A DNA stretch of 64,000 bases from Paracoccaceae bacterium (GTDB lineage: Bacteria > Pseudomonadota > Alphaproteobacteria > Rhodobacterales > Rhodobacteraceae): NCBI GenBank assembly GCA_902632125.1, contig CACPBQ010000001.1, positions 1-64,000 on the forward strand, in the 5' to 3' direction. The notes below the pieces were generated by a model. That model saw only the letters and a list, made by a program, of their open reading frames with translations. It had not been told where the DNA came from and did not search any database. Positions 54,939 to 63,090 of this stretch are shown here, one piece after another (position 1 is the first letter of the stretch; every line of letters starts with the position of its first letter). Both the position numbers and the translations under genes were made by a program.

Positions 54939-56399
54939 CTATCCCCCCATCCTACTTTCGATACGATTGACCATTTCAGCCGGAACTTTTTCTTTTTTTA
55001 GTTTTCCAATAGTCCGTTCTTTTGCAGTTTTTGGTATCCACTTGTTACCTTCAATAAATTTAATTAACTTTTCTCGCCTTTCTTCAGTCAACTCTATCAT
55101 TTCGGGGGACTTTGGAGGTTTATCTGCTTCGCCTGACCTGACAGCTCTCACTTTTATACCTGCACCTAGAAGCGGAGATCTTTGTGCAACTACTTCTTTA
55201 CCTGTTAAATCACGTGATCTGATTATCACATCATCACCTTGACGGCGTAATAAAGAAACATCGACGTTTTCAAGCCGTTCCTCTTCATTCAATATTAAAA
55301 CTTGGTTATCTGAGTTAAGCGCTGAAGCGGGTAATTTTATAGCAAATCCCAATTCTGGTTCATCCACCTTAACCACAACATAGTCGCCTGGTTTGAAACC
55401 TACCGCTGTCTCCAACTTTGCGTAAAGCAGGCGCCCAGTCTGACCCTCAGCTACTGAACCACTATCTCTTTCCAACACAGCATTTGTGATTATTTCAGAT
55501 CCCATTAGGTTCAATGATACGGAAACTGGCGCGTTAAAAAGTTGACCATTTTCATTTAAAAGTCTGCTATATTGCTCCGTTGAAACCCGAAAAGCGACTT
55601 CAAGGTAATTTGGGTCAATTAAGCGACCAATGCGTTCATTTGCGCTCACGATACCCCCTTCAACCAATGTAATGTTACTTAAAACACCATCAAACTTCGA
55701 AAAGAGTTTTGTATCTTCCAAAACGCGTAATGCGTCGTCCAAAGCAAGTTTGCTTCTGATTAACCGTGTCCCTGCACTTGCACCACGGGCTTTTGCCTGG
55801 TCAACTGCACTACGCCTGTTTAGAACAGATTGCTCTGCAGAAGATAATGCAAGTTCAGCAGCTTCAACTGCTGCTTTCGTACCTACTCCCCTAACCTGTA
55901 AGTCCCGTTGACGAGATAAGGCTGTTGATCTAAGCGAGGCCTGCTTAAGAGCAGCTTCAAGTTCATCTTTACTCAAAAGCAGAGCTCTTTCAGCATCTTC
56001 AACTTCCGCTTCGGCATCCATGATATCAGCTTTTGCCTTTAGATAATTAGACTGTGCGTCTGCATCATCGATCTCAACCAGCTTTTCACCAGAACTTACC
56101 TGCCCACCGTCCACGAAATTTTCTGATAACCCAGTGACCTGACCGCCCAAAGCAAGTCTTAAATCTAGTGTTCGCCGGCTTTTAATTTCTCCAAATGCCT
56201 CAAGCTGAGGTGTTATTGATTTAGGCTCTGCGGTTACCACGTTTACTGCAAAAGTACGCTCACGTGGCTGTGCAGACCTCTCCTCCTGCGCAAACCTTTC
56301 ACTTAAAGCGTCTTTAATCAGATAAACTGCGTAGGATAGAATACCTAGAGAGAGGGTTAATAGCGTTAAACCTATCAAGGCCTGTCGAAAAAAACGCAT
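54939..56399 (-). CDS. RND efflux periplasmic adaptor (membrane fusion protein)
   Basis: 486 aa from ATG at 56399 with GGAAG 8 nt upstream; an in-frame TTG 5 codons earlier is less likely. N-terminal membrane anchor (residues 8-28), a lipoyl half-motif at LGGQVTGLSENFVDGGQVSSGEKL, a long alpha-helical coiled coil around 100-200, and beta-barrel regions. The C-terminal 60 residues (from PPKSPEMIELTEERREKLIKF) form a charged helical extension that standard AcrA lacks. It links the inner-membrane pump to an outer-membrane channel. Substrate unknown. Confidence 0.93.
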   Translation of the reverse strand: MRFFRQALIGLTLLTLSLGILSYAVYLIKDALSERFAQEERSAQPRERTFAVNVVTAEPKSITPQLEAFGEIKSRRTLDLRLALGGQVTGLSENFVDGGQVSSGEKLVEIDDADAQSNYLKAKADIMDAEAEVEDAERALLLSKDELEAALKQASLRSTALSRQRDLQVRGVGTKAAVEAAELALSSAEQSVLNRRSAVDQAKARGASAGTRLIRSKLALDDALRVLEDTKLFSKFDGVLSNITLVEGGIVSANERIGRLIDPNYLEVAFRVSTEQYSRLLNENGQLFNAPVSVSLNLMGSEIITNAVLERDSGSVAEGQTGRLLYAKLETAVGFKPGDYVVVKVDEPELGFAIKLPASALNSDNQVLILNEEERLENVDVSLLRRQGDDVIIRSRDLTGKEVVAQRSPLLGAGIKVRAVRSGEADKPPKSPEMIELTEERREKLIKFIEGNKWIPKTAKERTIGKLKKEKVPAEMVNRIESRMGG

Positions 56400-56546
56400 A
56401 ATGCTAGCTTCCAATTTTTTTCCTGCACAAACTTATTTTCTTAGTTTTTCTTTTTCATAAGCTTAACAGGAGATTTATTTTTTCTCTTATATAAGGAAGT
56501 TGTAGTGAAAAAACTAGAAATTCCCAGCAAACTCTCAAATTTTAAA

Positions 56547-57086
56547 CTACTTCCTTCGTAAATGTTCTTCTAGTCTCGGCAATATTTCTACGAAGTTACA
56601 CGGCTGATGTCTGAAATCTAATTGTTTCACTAAAATTTCATCCCATGCATCTTTACAGGCCCCAGGACTACCAGGAAGAGCAAAAAGATAAGTTCCACCA
56701 GCAACGCCGGCAGTACTGCGCGATTGAACAGCAGACGTTCCAATTTTTTTCATACTCACGATCGAAAAAATTGTGCTGAATGCATCGATTTCTTTTTCAT
56801 AAACATCACGGTGAGCCTCGACCGTTACATCTCGCCCCGTGAGACCTGTTCCCCCTGTTGATATGATCACATCGACAGTTTTGCTTCTGACCCAATTTTC
56901 AAGCTTTGACCTTATTGCCTGCCTATCATCCTTAATTAGTTCTCGAGTAACAACTTGATGCCCTGAATTTTCTATTCTTTCAGCAAGAATAGAGCCACTT
57001 TTATCGTCTGCCACAGAGCGTGTATCGGACACAGTTAATAATGCAATACGTACCGGTATAAAGCTTTTACTTTCGTCGATAGTCAC
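56547..57086 (-). CDS. moaB: Molybdenum cofactor biosynthesis protein MoaB
   Basis: 179 aa. MoaB/Mog-fold protein that adenylates molybdopterin ahead of MoeA. Signature segments: VRIALLTVSDTRSVADDKSG, DVIISTGGTGLTGRDVTVEA, and FALPGSPGACKDAWDEILVKQL. It overlaps the stop of the uracil-DNA glycosylase gene by 4 bp. It is separated from the other Moco genes in this window by about 10 kb. Confidence 0.95.
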   Translation of the reverse strand: MTIDESKSFIPVRIALLTVSDTRSVADDKSGSILAERIENSGHQVVTRELIKDDRQAIRSKLENWVRSKTVDVIISTGGTGLTGRDVTVEAHRDVYEKEIDAFSTIFSIVSMKKIGTSAVQSRSTAGVAGGTYLFALPGSPGACKDAWDEILVKQLDFRHQPCNFVEILPRLEEHLRRK

Positions 57087-57655
57087 GCTAGGTTTCCTAG
57101 TCTTTCTTTAATTTTTAACAAATCGGACCAAGCATCTTTTTTCGCTGCATTATTCCTAAGTAAATATGCAGGATGGCACATGGGCATCAAAGGGACATTA
57201 TCGAAATCAAACCAATTTCCTCTCAGCTTTGTTATCCCAGTTTGGTCGATCAAAGCTCTGCAGCTTATATTCCCTAGAGCTACAATTATTTTGGGTTGAA
57301 CCAATGAAATATGTTTTTTCAAAAATGGTAGCATCATTTTTATTTCTTCAGGGCTCGGATCACGGTTATGAGGGGGTCTCCATGGAATAACATTACAGAT
57401 ATAGGCAGTAGTCGTTAATTTTTCATTCAGATTGTTTTTATCCCTAGTCAGGCCGATTGGTCTGAGCATTTTATCTAAAAGCTGCCCAGCACGACCCACG
57501 AAAGGTACCCCTTGAATATCCTCCTCTCGCCCAGGGGCCTCACCGATAAACATTACTTCTGCATCAGGATCGCCAGACGAAAAAACTAAGTTTCTAGATC
57601 CTTTTTTTAATTCACAGTACTCGTAGTTGGCTAAAGAAGATTTTAATTGCTCCAA
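57083..57655 (-). CDS. Uracil-DNA glycosylase family 4, 3' part of a frame-shifted gene
   Basis: 190 aa from an internal TTG. Iron-sulfur uracil-DNA glycosylase that removes uracil from DNA. Motif FIGEAPGREEDIQG near residue 37, GVPFVGRAGQLLDKML, YICNVIPWRPPHNRDPSPEE and MPMCHPAYLLRN are family 4 signatures. The N-terminus is short: in the family about 75 more residues precede YEYCELKKG. These are encoded just upstream, one base out of frame (57703-57882). A -1 shift at the A8 tract at 57715-57722 gives one continuous 266-aa protein. Confidence 0.9.
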   Translation of the reverse strand: MEQLKSSLANYEYCELKKGSRNLVFSSGDPDAEVMFIGEAPGREEDIQGVPFVGRAGQLLDKMLRPIGLTRDKNNLNEKLTTTAYICNVIPWRPPHNRDPSPEEIKMMLPFLKKHISLVQPKIIVALGNISCRALIDQTGITKLRGNWFDFDNVPLMPMCHPAYLLRNNAAKKDAWSDLLKIKERLGNLA

Positions 57656-57702
57656 ATTTTTAGTCTGTTCTGCTTGAAATACGGCCTCAGCAACTGCCCT
57701 AT

Positions 57703-57882
57703 CTAAATTCGACGTTTTTTTTGTTGTTGAGATATCAGAGTTTTCATTTTTGTCTCATCCATTTGAGAGTGGTCAGAAAATCTATCCAAAGGAACACATC
57801 CAATATTTTCGTTTACTCCCAAATCTAGCTGCCACTTAAGCAACTCTAGAGCGTCCATAATTTCATTTTTTGATTCCATCAT
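57703..57882 (-). pseudogene. 5' part of the uracil-DNA glycosylase gene, out of frame by one base
   Basis: 59-aa open frame (ATG at 57882 or 57879; stop TAG at 57703-57705). It encodes a conserved-looking N-terminus with ALELLKWQLDLGVNENIGC and VPLDRFSD, the usual start of alphaproteobacterial family 4 glycosylases. It ends QQQKKRRI after a run of eight A (plus-strand T8, 57715-57722). Reading CAA AAA AAA and then slipping back one base continues TSNLDRAVAEAVFQAEQTKN into the downstream frame. It could be a sequencing indel, a true broken gene, or a frame recovered by slippage. Confidence 0.75.
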
Positions 57883-57999
57883 TTAAAGGTAATTAATCTT
57901 TTGAAAAAGTAAAACTGCATGTAATTAGAAATTCACAATAAATCCTTGTTTGTGTTTGAAGGTATGATTATGACCTTGCTTAACCATAGAGAGTTCTAA

Positions 58000-58941
58000 A
58001 TGAGTTTTGAGGATAGACATCTGCTAGGAATCGAACCTATGCGCCCTGAAGCAATAACAGAAATACTAGATCTCGCCGAAAATTACGTTCAATTAAACCG
58101 ATCTATGGATAAACGAGCCGAGTCTCTAACTGGTCTCACTCAGATCAATATGTTTTTCGAAAACTCGACACGAACGCAAGCAAGTTTTGAGTTAGCAGGA
58201 AAAAGGTTGGGAGCTAACGTTATGAACTTATCAATGGAGGCAAGTTCTCTAAAGAAAGGTGAAACTCTTATTGATACAGCTCTTACTTTGAATGCCATGA
58301 AGCCAGACCTCTTAATTGTTAGGCATCCTCAATCTGGTGCAGTAGATTTACTTGCACAAAAAGTAAACTGCTCTGTCTTAAATGCAGGAGATGGACGGCA
58401 TGAGCATCCTACGCAGGCACTTTTGGATGCGTTAACAATCCGTCGAGCTAAAGGAAGATTACACAGACTAAACATTGCGATTTGTGGAGATATCGCTCAT
58501 TCAAGAGTTGCTCGATCTAACATTATTCTTCTTGGTAAAATGGAAAACAGAGTGCGATTGATTGGGCCATCTACACTTATGCCTACTGAGATTGAGGAAT
58601 TAGGAGTCGAAGTATACCAAGACATGCGAATAGGTTTAAAAGATGTGGATGTGGTAATGATGCTAAGATTACAAAAAGAAAGGATGGACGGAGGCTTTAT
58701 ACCTTCTGAGAGAGAGTATTATTACCGCTATGGCCTCAACAAGGAAAAACTGTCGCACGCAAAAAAGGACGCAATTGTTATGCATCCAGGCCCAATGAAC
58801 AGAGGCGTAGAGATTGATGGTGAATTGGCTGACGATATTAATAGATCAGTTATCCAAGAACAGGTTGAAATGGGCGTCGCAGTAAGAATGGCTGCAATGC
58901 ATCTGTTAGCAAGAAATGATAAATTGGGCAATTATGGCTAA
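58000..58941 (+). CDS. pyrB: Aspartate carbamoyltransferase catalytic subunit
   Basis: 313 aa. Second step of pyrimidine synthesis: carbamoyl phosphate plus aspartate. The phosphate-binding motif is [20 protein letters not shown] and the substrate loops are [28 protein letters not shown] and [29 protein letters not shown] lies near the C-terminus. Its Shine-Dalgarno AGAGAG sits within a possible 11-codon leader frame that ends immediately before the ATG. A degenerate dihydroorotase gene follows after 4 bp. Confidence 0.97.
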   Translation: MSFEDRHLLGIEPMRPEAITEILDLAENYVQLNRSMDKRAESLTGLTQINMFFENSTRTQASFELAGKRLGANVMNLSMEASSLKKGETLIDTALTLNAMKPDLLIVRHPQSGAVDLLAQKVNCSVLNAGDGRHEHPTQALLDALTIRRAKGRLHRLNIAICGDIAHSRVARSNIILLGKMENRVRLIGPSTLMPTEIEELGVEVYQDMRIGLKDVDVVMMLRLQKERMDGGFIPSEREYYYRYGLNKEKLSHAKKDAIVMHPGPMNRGVEIDGELADDINRSVIQEQVEMGVAVRMAAMHLLARNDKLGNYG

Positions 58942-58945
58942 TTGA

Positions 58946-60202
58946 ATGAAAACTCTTTTAACTAATGCAAAAATAATTGATCCAGTTTCTGAAACCATTT
59001 CGGATGGTGAAGTTATGTTTGAAGACGGCATAATTATCTCACCACAAACAGCAGATAAAACTATCGACTGTAAGGGGCATTATATCAGCCCAGGGTTAAT
59101 TGATATTGGCGTTAAGGTCGGCGAACCTGGGGAACGTCACAAAGAAAGTTATAAGTCAGCAGGAGCAGCCGCAGCTGCAGGGGGTGTAACGACCATAATA
59201 ACGCGACCAGACACATATCCAGCTATAGATACACCAGAAGTTTTGGAGTTTATACGCAGAAGAGCCCAAGAAGTGTGCCCAGTAAACGTATTCCACATGG
59301 TAGCATTAACAAAAGAACGGGCAGGGCGTGAAATGACCGAGATAGGTTTTCTCAAAGACGCAGGGGCTGTTGCATTCACAGATTTTACAAATGTTGTAAA
59401 AAATTCGAAAATTCTTTTGAGGGCATTAAGCTATGCAAAATCATTAGACGCCCTTGTAATTGGACATCCCCAAGACCCCGACCTTTCAGACGCAACTTCA
59501 GCCACATCAGGAAAGTTTGCTTCTTTACGAGGGATACCAAGCGTGACACCACTCGCGGAGCGCATGACCCTAGATAGGGATATGGCCCTGGTAGAATTGA
59601 CTGGAGTTCGTTACCATTTTGATCAAATAACCACAGCTCATTCGATTTCTGCTTTAAAAAGAGCAAAAAAAAGTGGGCACAAAATCACAGCAGGAACTTC
59701 AATACATCACCTTACTCTAAACGAATTCGACATTGCCGATTACAGGAGCTTTTTTAAGCTTAATCCGCCCTTGAGATCTGAAAATGACAGAGTAGCTGTT
59801 ATTGACGCTGTCAATTCTGGGGTTATAGACGTGATATCATCTTTTCACACACCTCAAGATGAAGAAAGTAAGCGTCTACCTTTTGAAACGGCTGCGGCGG
59901 GCGCCGTTGGCCTTGAAACACTTTTACCTGCAAGCTTACAGCTTTTTCATAATCAATCAGTGAGCTTGGGAAAATTAATAAAGACAATGACATTAAACCC
60001 TGCAAATTTACTAGGCCTACCTAGTGGCAGAATTACTCCAGGCGCCCCAGCGGATCTAATTGTTTTTGATGCTGATATTCCTTTTATTTTGGACAGAGAA
60101 ACATTGAAATCAAAATCAAAAAACACCCCTTTCGACGGTCAAAAATTACAAGGTAAAGTAAGACGAACAATCGTTGCTGGAGAAACTATTTTTGAATGTT
60201 AA
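58946..60202 (+). CDS. Dihydroorotase-like protein, probably non-catalytic (PyrC'/PyrX type)
   Basis: 418 aa amidohydrolase-fold protein. Metal-binding residues of dihydroorotase are missing: the HxH motif of PGLIDxHVHxREPG reads ISPGLIDIGVKVGEPGERHK here, and the terminal aspartate motif TDHAPH reads SSFHTPQDE. IGHPQDPDL and TTAHSISALKRA replace the other His sites. In Pseudomonas the inactive pyrC' product is a structural subunit of the pyrB aspartate carbamoyltransferase; that role is inferred here from the pyrB-pyrC' pairing. A catalytic PyrC should be encoded elsewhere. Confidence 0.92.
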   Translation: MKTLLTNAKIIDPVSETISDGEVMFEDGIIISPQTADKTIDCKGHYISPGLIDIGVKVGEPGERHKESYKSAGAAAAAGGVTTIITRPDTYPAIDTPEVLEFIRRRAQEVCPVNVFHMVALTKERAGREMTEIGFLKDAGAVAFTDFTNVVKNSKILLRALSYAKSLDALVIGHPQDPDLSDATSATSGKFASLRGIPSVTPLAERMTLDRDMALVELTGVRYHFDQITTAHSISALKRAKKSGHKITAGTSIHHLTLNEFDIADYRSFFKLNPPLRSENDRVAVIDAVNSGVIDVISSFHTPQDEESKRLPFETAAAGAVGLETLLPASLQLFHNQSVSLGKLIKTMTLNPANLLGLPSGRITPGAPADLIVFDADIPFILDRETLKSKSKNTPFDGQKLQGKVRRTIVAGETIFEC

Positions 60203-60816
60203 CAGTGCTTCCAGAATTTACTAGTAGACCAGAAGTCTTGCTGGCATTATTTACGCTTGGATATTTAGCAGGCTCGATTCCTTTTGGTATTCTTATTTCT
60301 CAAATTCTTGGGCTTGGAGATTTGAGAAAAGTGGGATCTGGAAACATTGGAGCCACTAATGTTCTACGTACCGGAAATAAAATTGCAGCGTTTTTAACCC
60401 TTTTATTAGATTTTTCCAAAGGTATTTGCGCAGTCCTAATTGCTAGACAAATATCTGCTGAAGACGCAGTTCAAGTTTCGGCTTTTGGCGCGATGGTGGG
60501 ACACTGTTTTCCAATATGGTTAAAATTTAGAGGTGGTAAAGGTGTGGCAACTTTTTTAGGCGTTATGATCGCTTTATCTTTTTTAGTTGGAATTACCTGC
60601 TGTTTTGTTTGGTTGTTGGTCGCTCTTGCGAGGAAAATGTCTTCGCTTGCATCTTTAGTAAGCGCTATAAGTGCGCCAATCGCAACTGTATTTCTCGACC
60701 AGCCAAATAGTATTATCCTTATAACATCCTTAGTATTTATTGTTTTTTTTAGGCATAGACAAAACATCGACCGAATAATTAAAGGAGTTGAACCTAAGAT
60801 TGGAAAAGCCGGATAA
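60196..60816 (+). CDS. plsY: Glycerol-3-phosphate acyltransferase PlsY
   Basis: 206 aa integral membrane enzyme. Transfers an acyl group from acyl phosphate to glycerol-3-phosphate, first step of phospholipid synthesis. The three conserved loops are KVGSGNIGATNVLRT, LKFRGGKGVATFLGV and RHRQNIDRIIKGVEPKIG. The ATG lies 7 bp inside the pyrC' gene. Ends 1 bp before the convergent hydrolase gene stop. Confidence 0.97.
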   Translation: MLTVLPEFTSRPEVLLALFTLGYLAGSIPFGILISQILGLGDLRKVGSGNIGATNVLRTGNKIAAFLTLLLDFSKGICAVLIARQISAEDAVQVSAFGAMVGHCFPIWLKFRGGKGVATFLGVMIALSFLVGITCCFVWLLVALARKMSSLASLVSAISAPIATVFLDQPNSIILITSLVFIVFFRHRQNIDRIIKGVEPKIGKAG

Positions 60817-60817
60817 A

Positions 60818-61735
60818 CTACGGTGTGATTGTTTTATCAAAAATCTGTGCACAAATCTTAGAATGCGTGATTGGCAGCATGTGCCCTGCGTTTTGAACAC
60901 ACTGAAGAGCCGTGTTAGGAATTCGAATCGATAAGGCTTCAACAATATAAGGCATAACAAAATGAGACTTATCACCATAAATAATTGAAGATTTACCAGT
61001 TAGTGATGAAAAAGTGTGCTCTTTAAGCATTTGATGTGGATCCTGATAAATAGCTTTAGATACTTCAAAAGTTAAAGGGATTCTTTGAGCAAATTGTCTT
61101 TTTTTTGTTTCACTTAACAGATTCCAATCCTCGTTATTGCCCCACTTTTGAAGAAACAATTCTGCTGCTAGCTGCCAATTTTTTTCACTGCCTGCCCTAA
61201 AATAATCAGCATGATCCGACATAAATCGTACTTCCAATGCCCGGTTACCAAAAAATGCTGCGGCAAAAAATACTGGCTCAATAAGCGTAAGGGATTTTAC
61301 AAAATTAGGATATCGTTGCGCCACACGCAAAGCAATCGTTGCTCCAAAAGAGTGTCCCACAAGATGAATTGGCTTATTTATGAAAGTTGAACTTATTTCG
61401 AGACAACAGTCTTGATAGTCAGTCGAATAGTCCCAATCTTGGCTCATCCCATGACCTGGCAGATCAAATGCAGTCATCGAAAGTCTATCTTTTAATCCAT
61501 CTGCAAAAGATAGCCAAGCTCTGCTGTTAGCTAAAGAACAATGCAACAACAAAGCCTGATCGTCTCCTATACCAAAATTTAAGGAGTTTATTTTCAGTCC
61601 TGCGCGCCTTTCTATTGGCATTTCACTACCATCACTTATGTAAGAGATTTCTTTACTACTTTTAAATTTGGGTGCAAATGCAGTAACATAAAAGTCCCAC
61701 AAATAATAAAAATAATTATTTTGGTGTTCAATCAA
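60818..61735 (-). CDS. Alpha/beta-fold hydrolase
   Basis: 305 aa, or 267 aa if translation starts at the ATG at 61621, where conservation seems to begin (IERRAGLKINSLNFG). The hydrolase core has LLHCSLANSRAW, MTAFDLPGHGMSQDWD, the nucleophile elbow HLVGHSFGATIALRVAQ and the C-terminal histidine region QNAGHMLPITHSK. The acidic residue is probably in IYGDKSHFV. Esterase-, lipase- or meta-cleavage-type hydrolases share this pattern, so no substrate is assigned. Divergent from prs across about 96 bp. Confidence 0.87.
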   Translation of the reverse strand: MIEHQNNYFYYLWDFYVTAFAPKFKSSKEISYISDGSEMPIERRAGLKINSLNFGIGDDQALLLHCSLANSRAWLSFADGLKDRLSMTAFDLPGHGMSQDWDYSTDYQDCCLEISSTFINKPIHLVGHSFGATIALRVAQRYPNFVKSLTLIEPVFFAAAFFGNRALEVRFMSDHADYFRAGSEKNWQLAAELFLQKWGNNEDWNLLSETKKRQFAQRIPLTFEVSKAIYQDPHQMLKEHTFSSLTGKSSIIYGDKSHFVMPYIVEALSIRIPNTALQCVQNAGHMLPITHSKICAQIFDKTITP

Positions 61736-61831
61736 TTTAATTTACTCAACTGGATCTTTGCCTATTGGCATCGCCATGTTATCCGGAGTCACAAGACCGA
61801 TTCTTTTAACATAAGCGAGGATTTCTATTAG

Positions 61832-62854
61832 ATGCCCGCCTTAAATGAACCAAAATTAATATCCGGAAACGCGAATAAAAATTTAGCGAAAGCAATTACT
61901 CGACGTATGACTGTTCACCGAGGTCTTACTGTCGATTTAGTTGATGCTCGAATAGAGCGTTTTAATGATCAGGAGATTTTTATCGAAGTTTTTGAAAATG
62001 TTCGTGGTGAGGATATGTTTATCATTCAATCAACATCCAACCCAGCCAACGATAATCTTATGGAGCTTCTTATTATGGCTGATGCTCTGCGTCGCTCGTC
62101 GGCAAGCCGTATAACGGCCGTGATTCCTTATTTTGGCTATGCTAGGCAAGATCGGAGATCTAAGGCCAGAACTCCTATTAGTGCTAAACTTGTGGCTAAT
62201 TTATTGGTAGAGGCAGGAGTGGAAAGAGTTCTGACACTTGATCTTCATGCCACACAAATACAGGGTTTTTTTGATATACCTGTCGACAATTTATATGCAG
62301 CGCCGGTATTTGCTCTAGATATCATTCATCAATTTTCTGATAGGATGAGCGATTTAATGGTCGTTTCGCCAGACGTTGGCGGGGTTGCTAGAGCTAGAGA
62401 ATTAGCCAAGCGGATAAATGCACCGCTCTCCATCGTCGATAAGAGAAGAGAAAGGGCAGGAGAAGTTGCTGAAATGACAATCATCGGAGATGTCAAAGGC
62501 AAAAAGTGCATTATTGTTGACGATATTTGCGATACCGCCGGCACACTTTGTAAGGCCGCCGAAGTGCTTATCGAGAATGGTGCTGCCGAAGTTCATTCTT
62601 ACATCACTCACGGGGTTTTGTCTGGGCCGGCTGTTGAGCGAATTAGCAACTCGGTTATGAAATCACTAGTTATAACAGACTCAATTCAAGCGACGGATCC
62701 AGTAGCAAAAGCTGCAAATATTAGAATTGTTCCCACAGCTCCAATATTTGCCCAGGCTATCTTAAATATTTGGAATGGAACCTCGGTGTCATCGTTATTT
62801 GAGACTGAAACGTTAGAACCAATTTATGATGGTCAACTACAGAGATTGTTATAA
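61832..62854 (+). CDS. prs: Ribose-phosphate pyrophosphokinase
   Basis: 340 aa, slightly longer than usual because of a short C-terminal tail. Makes PRPP for purine, pyrimidine, histidine and NAD synthesis. Motifs: [76 protein letters not shown] and the PRPP loop [17 protein letters not shown]. Its stop overlaps the stop of the convergent small membrane protein gene by 6 bp, so there is no room for a conventional terminator. Confidence 0.98.
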   Translation: MPALNEPKLISGNANKNLAKAITRRMTVHRGLTVDLVDARIERFNDQEIFIEVFENVRGEDMFIIQSTSNPANDNLMELLIMADALRRSSASRITAVIPYFGYARQDRRSKARTPISAKLVANLLVEAGVERVLTLDLHATQIQGFFDIPVDNLYAAPVFALDIIHQFSDRMSDLMVVSPDVGGVARARELAKRINAPLSIVDKRRERAGEVAEMTIIGDVKGKKCIIVDDICDTAGTLCKAAEVLIENGAAEVHSYITHGVLSGPAVERISNSVMKSLVITDSIQATDPVAKAANIRIVPTAPIFAQAILNIWNGTSVSSLFETETLEPIYDGQLQRLL

Positions 62855-63013
62855 AGAACTGCTCTTTTGTAAATTCTTGTCACCAAGATCTGATATCTTT
62901 TGCTCTAGGCGAGTTATTCTTCGTTTCATGATGTCGTAATAGTAGGCAGTTACCAGCGCAAAAAGTAACCAAATCCAGAAAGGTGTAGAAACCGAAAAAC
63001 TCAGTATTTCCAT
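62849..63013 (-). CDS. Small single-pass membrane protein of unknown function, downstream of amt
   Basis: 54 aa, ATG at 63013 with AGGGGG about 7 nt upstream, a very strong Shine-Dalgarno. The first half is one hydrophobic helix ([16 protein letters not shown]), the second a charged amphipathic helix ([19 protein letters not shown]). I do not recognise a family. It lies 78 bp after the ammonium transporter gene on the same strand and is separated from it by a hairpin at 63040-63064. It is likely co-transcribed with the transporter; a regulatory or accessory role is inferred from position only. Confidence 0.75.
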   Translation of the reverse strand: MEILSFSVSTPFWIWLLFALVTAYYYDIMKRRITRLEQKISDLGDKNLQKSSSL

Positions 63014-63039
63014 TTGTAATCCCCCTTAAAATCGAGACG

Positions 63040-63064
63040 CAGAGACCTTTTTTGAAGGTCCCTG
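63040..63064 (-). promoter_or_regulatory. Intercistronic hairpin between amt and the small membrane protein gene
   Basis: On the minus-strand RNA, CAGGGACCTT pairs with AAGGTCTCTG over a CAAAA loop: ten pairs including one G-U. On the plus strand that position would be an A-C mismatch, so the structure fits the transcript of the ammonium transporter gene. No T-run follows, so it is more likely a partial attenuator or an RNA-stabilising element than a full terminator. Confidence 0.65.
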
Positions 63065-63090
63065 CTGTTTTTGTTAAATTAAACCTCTGT

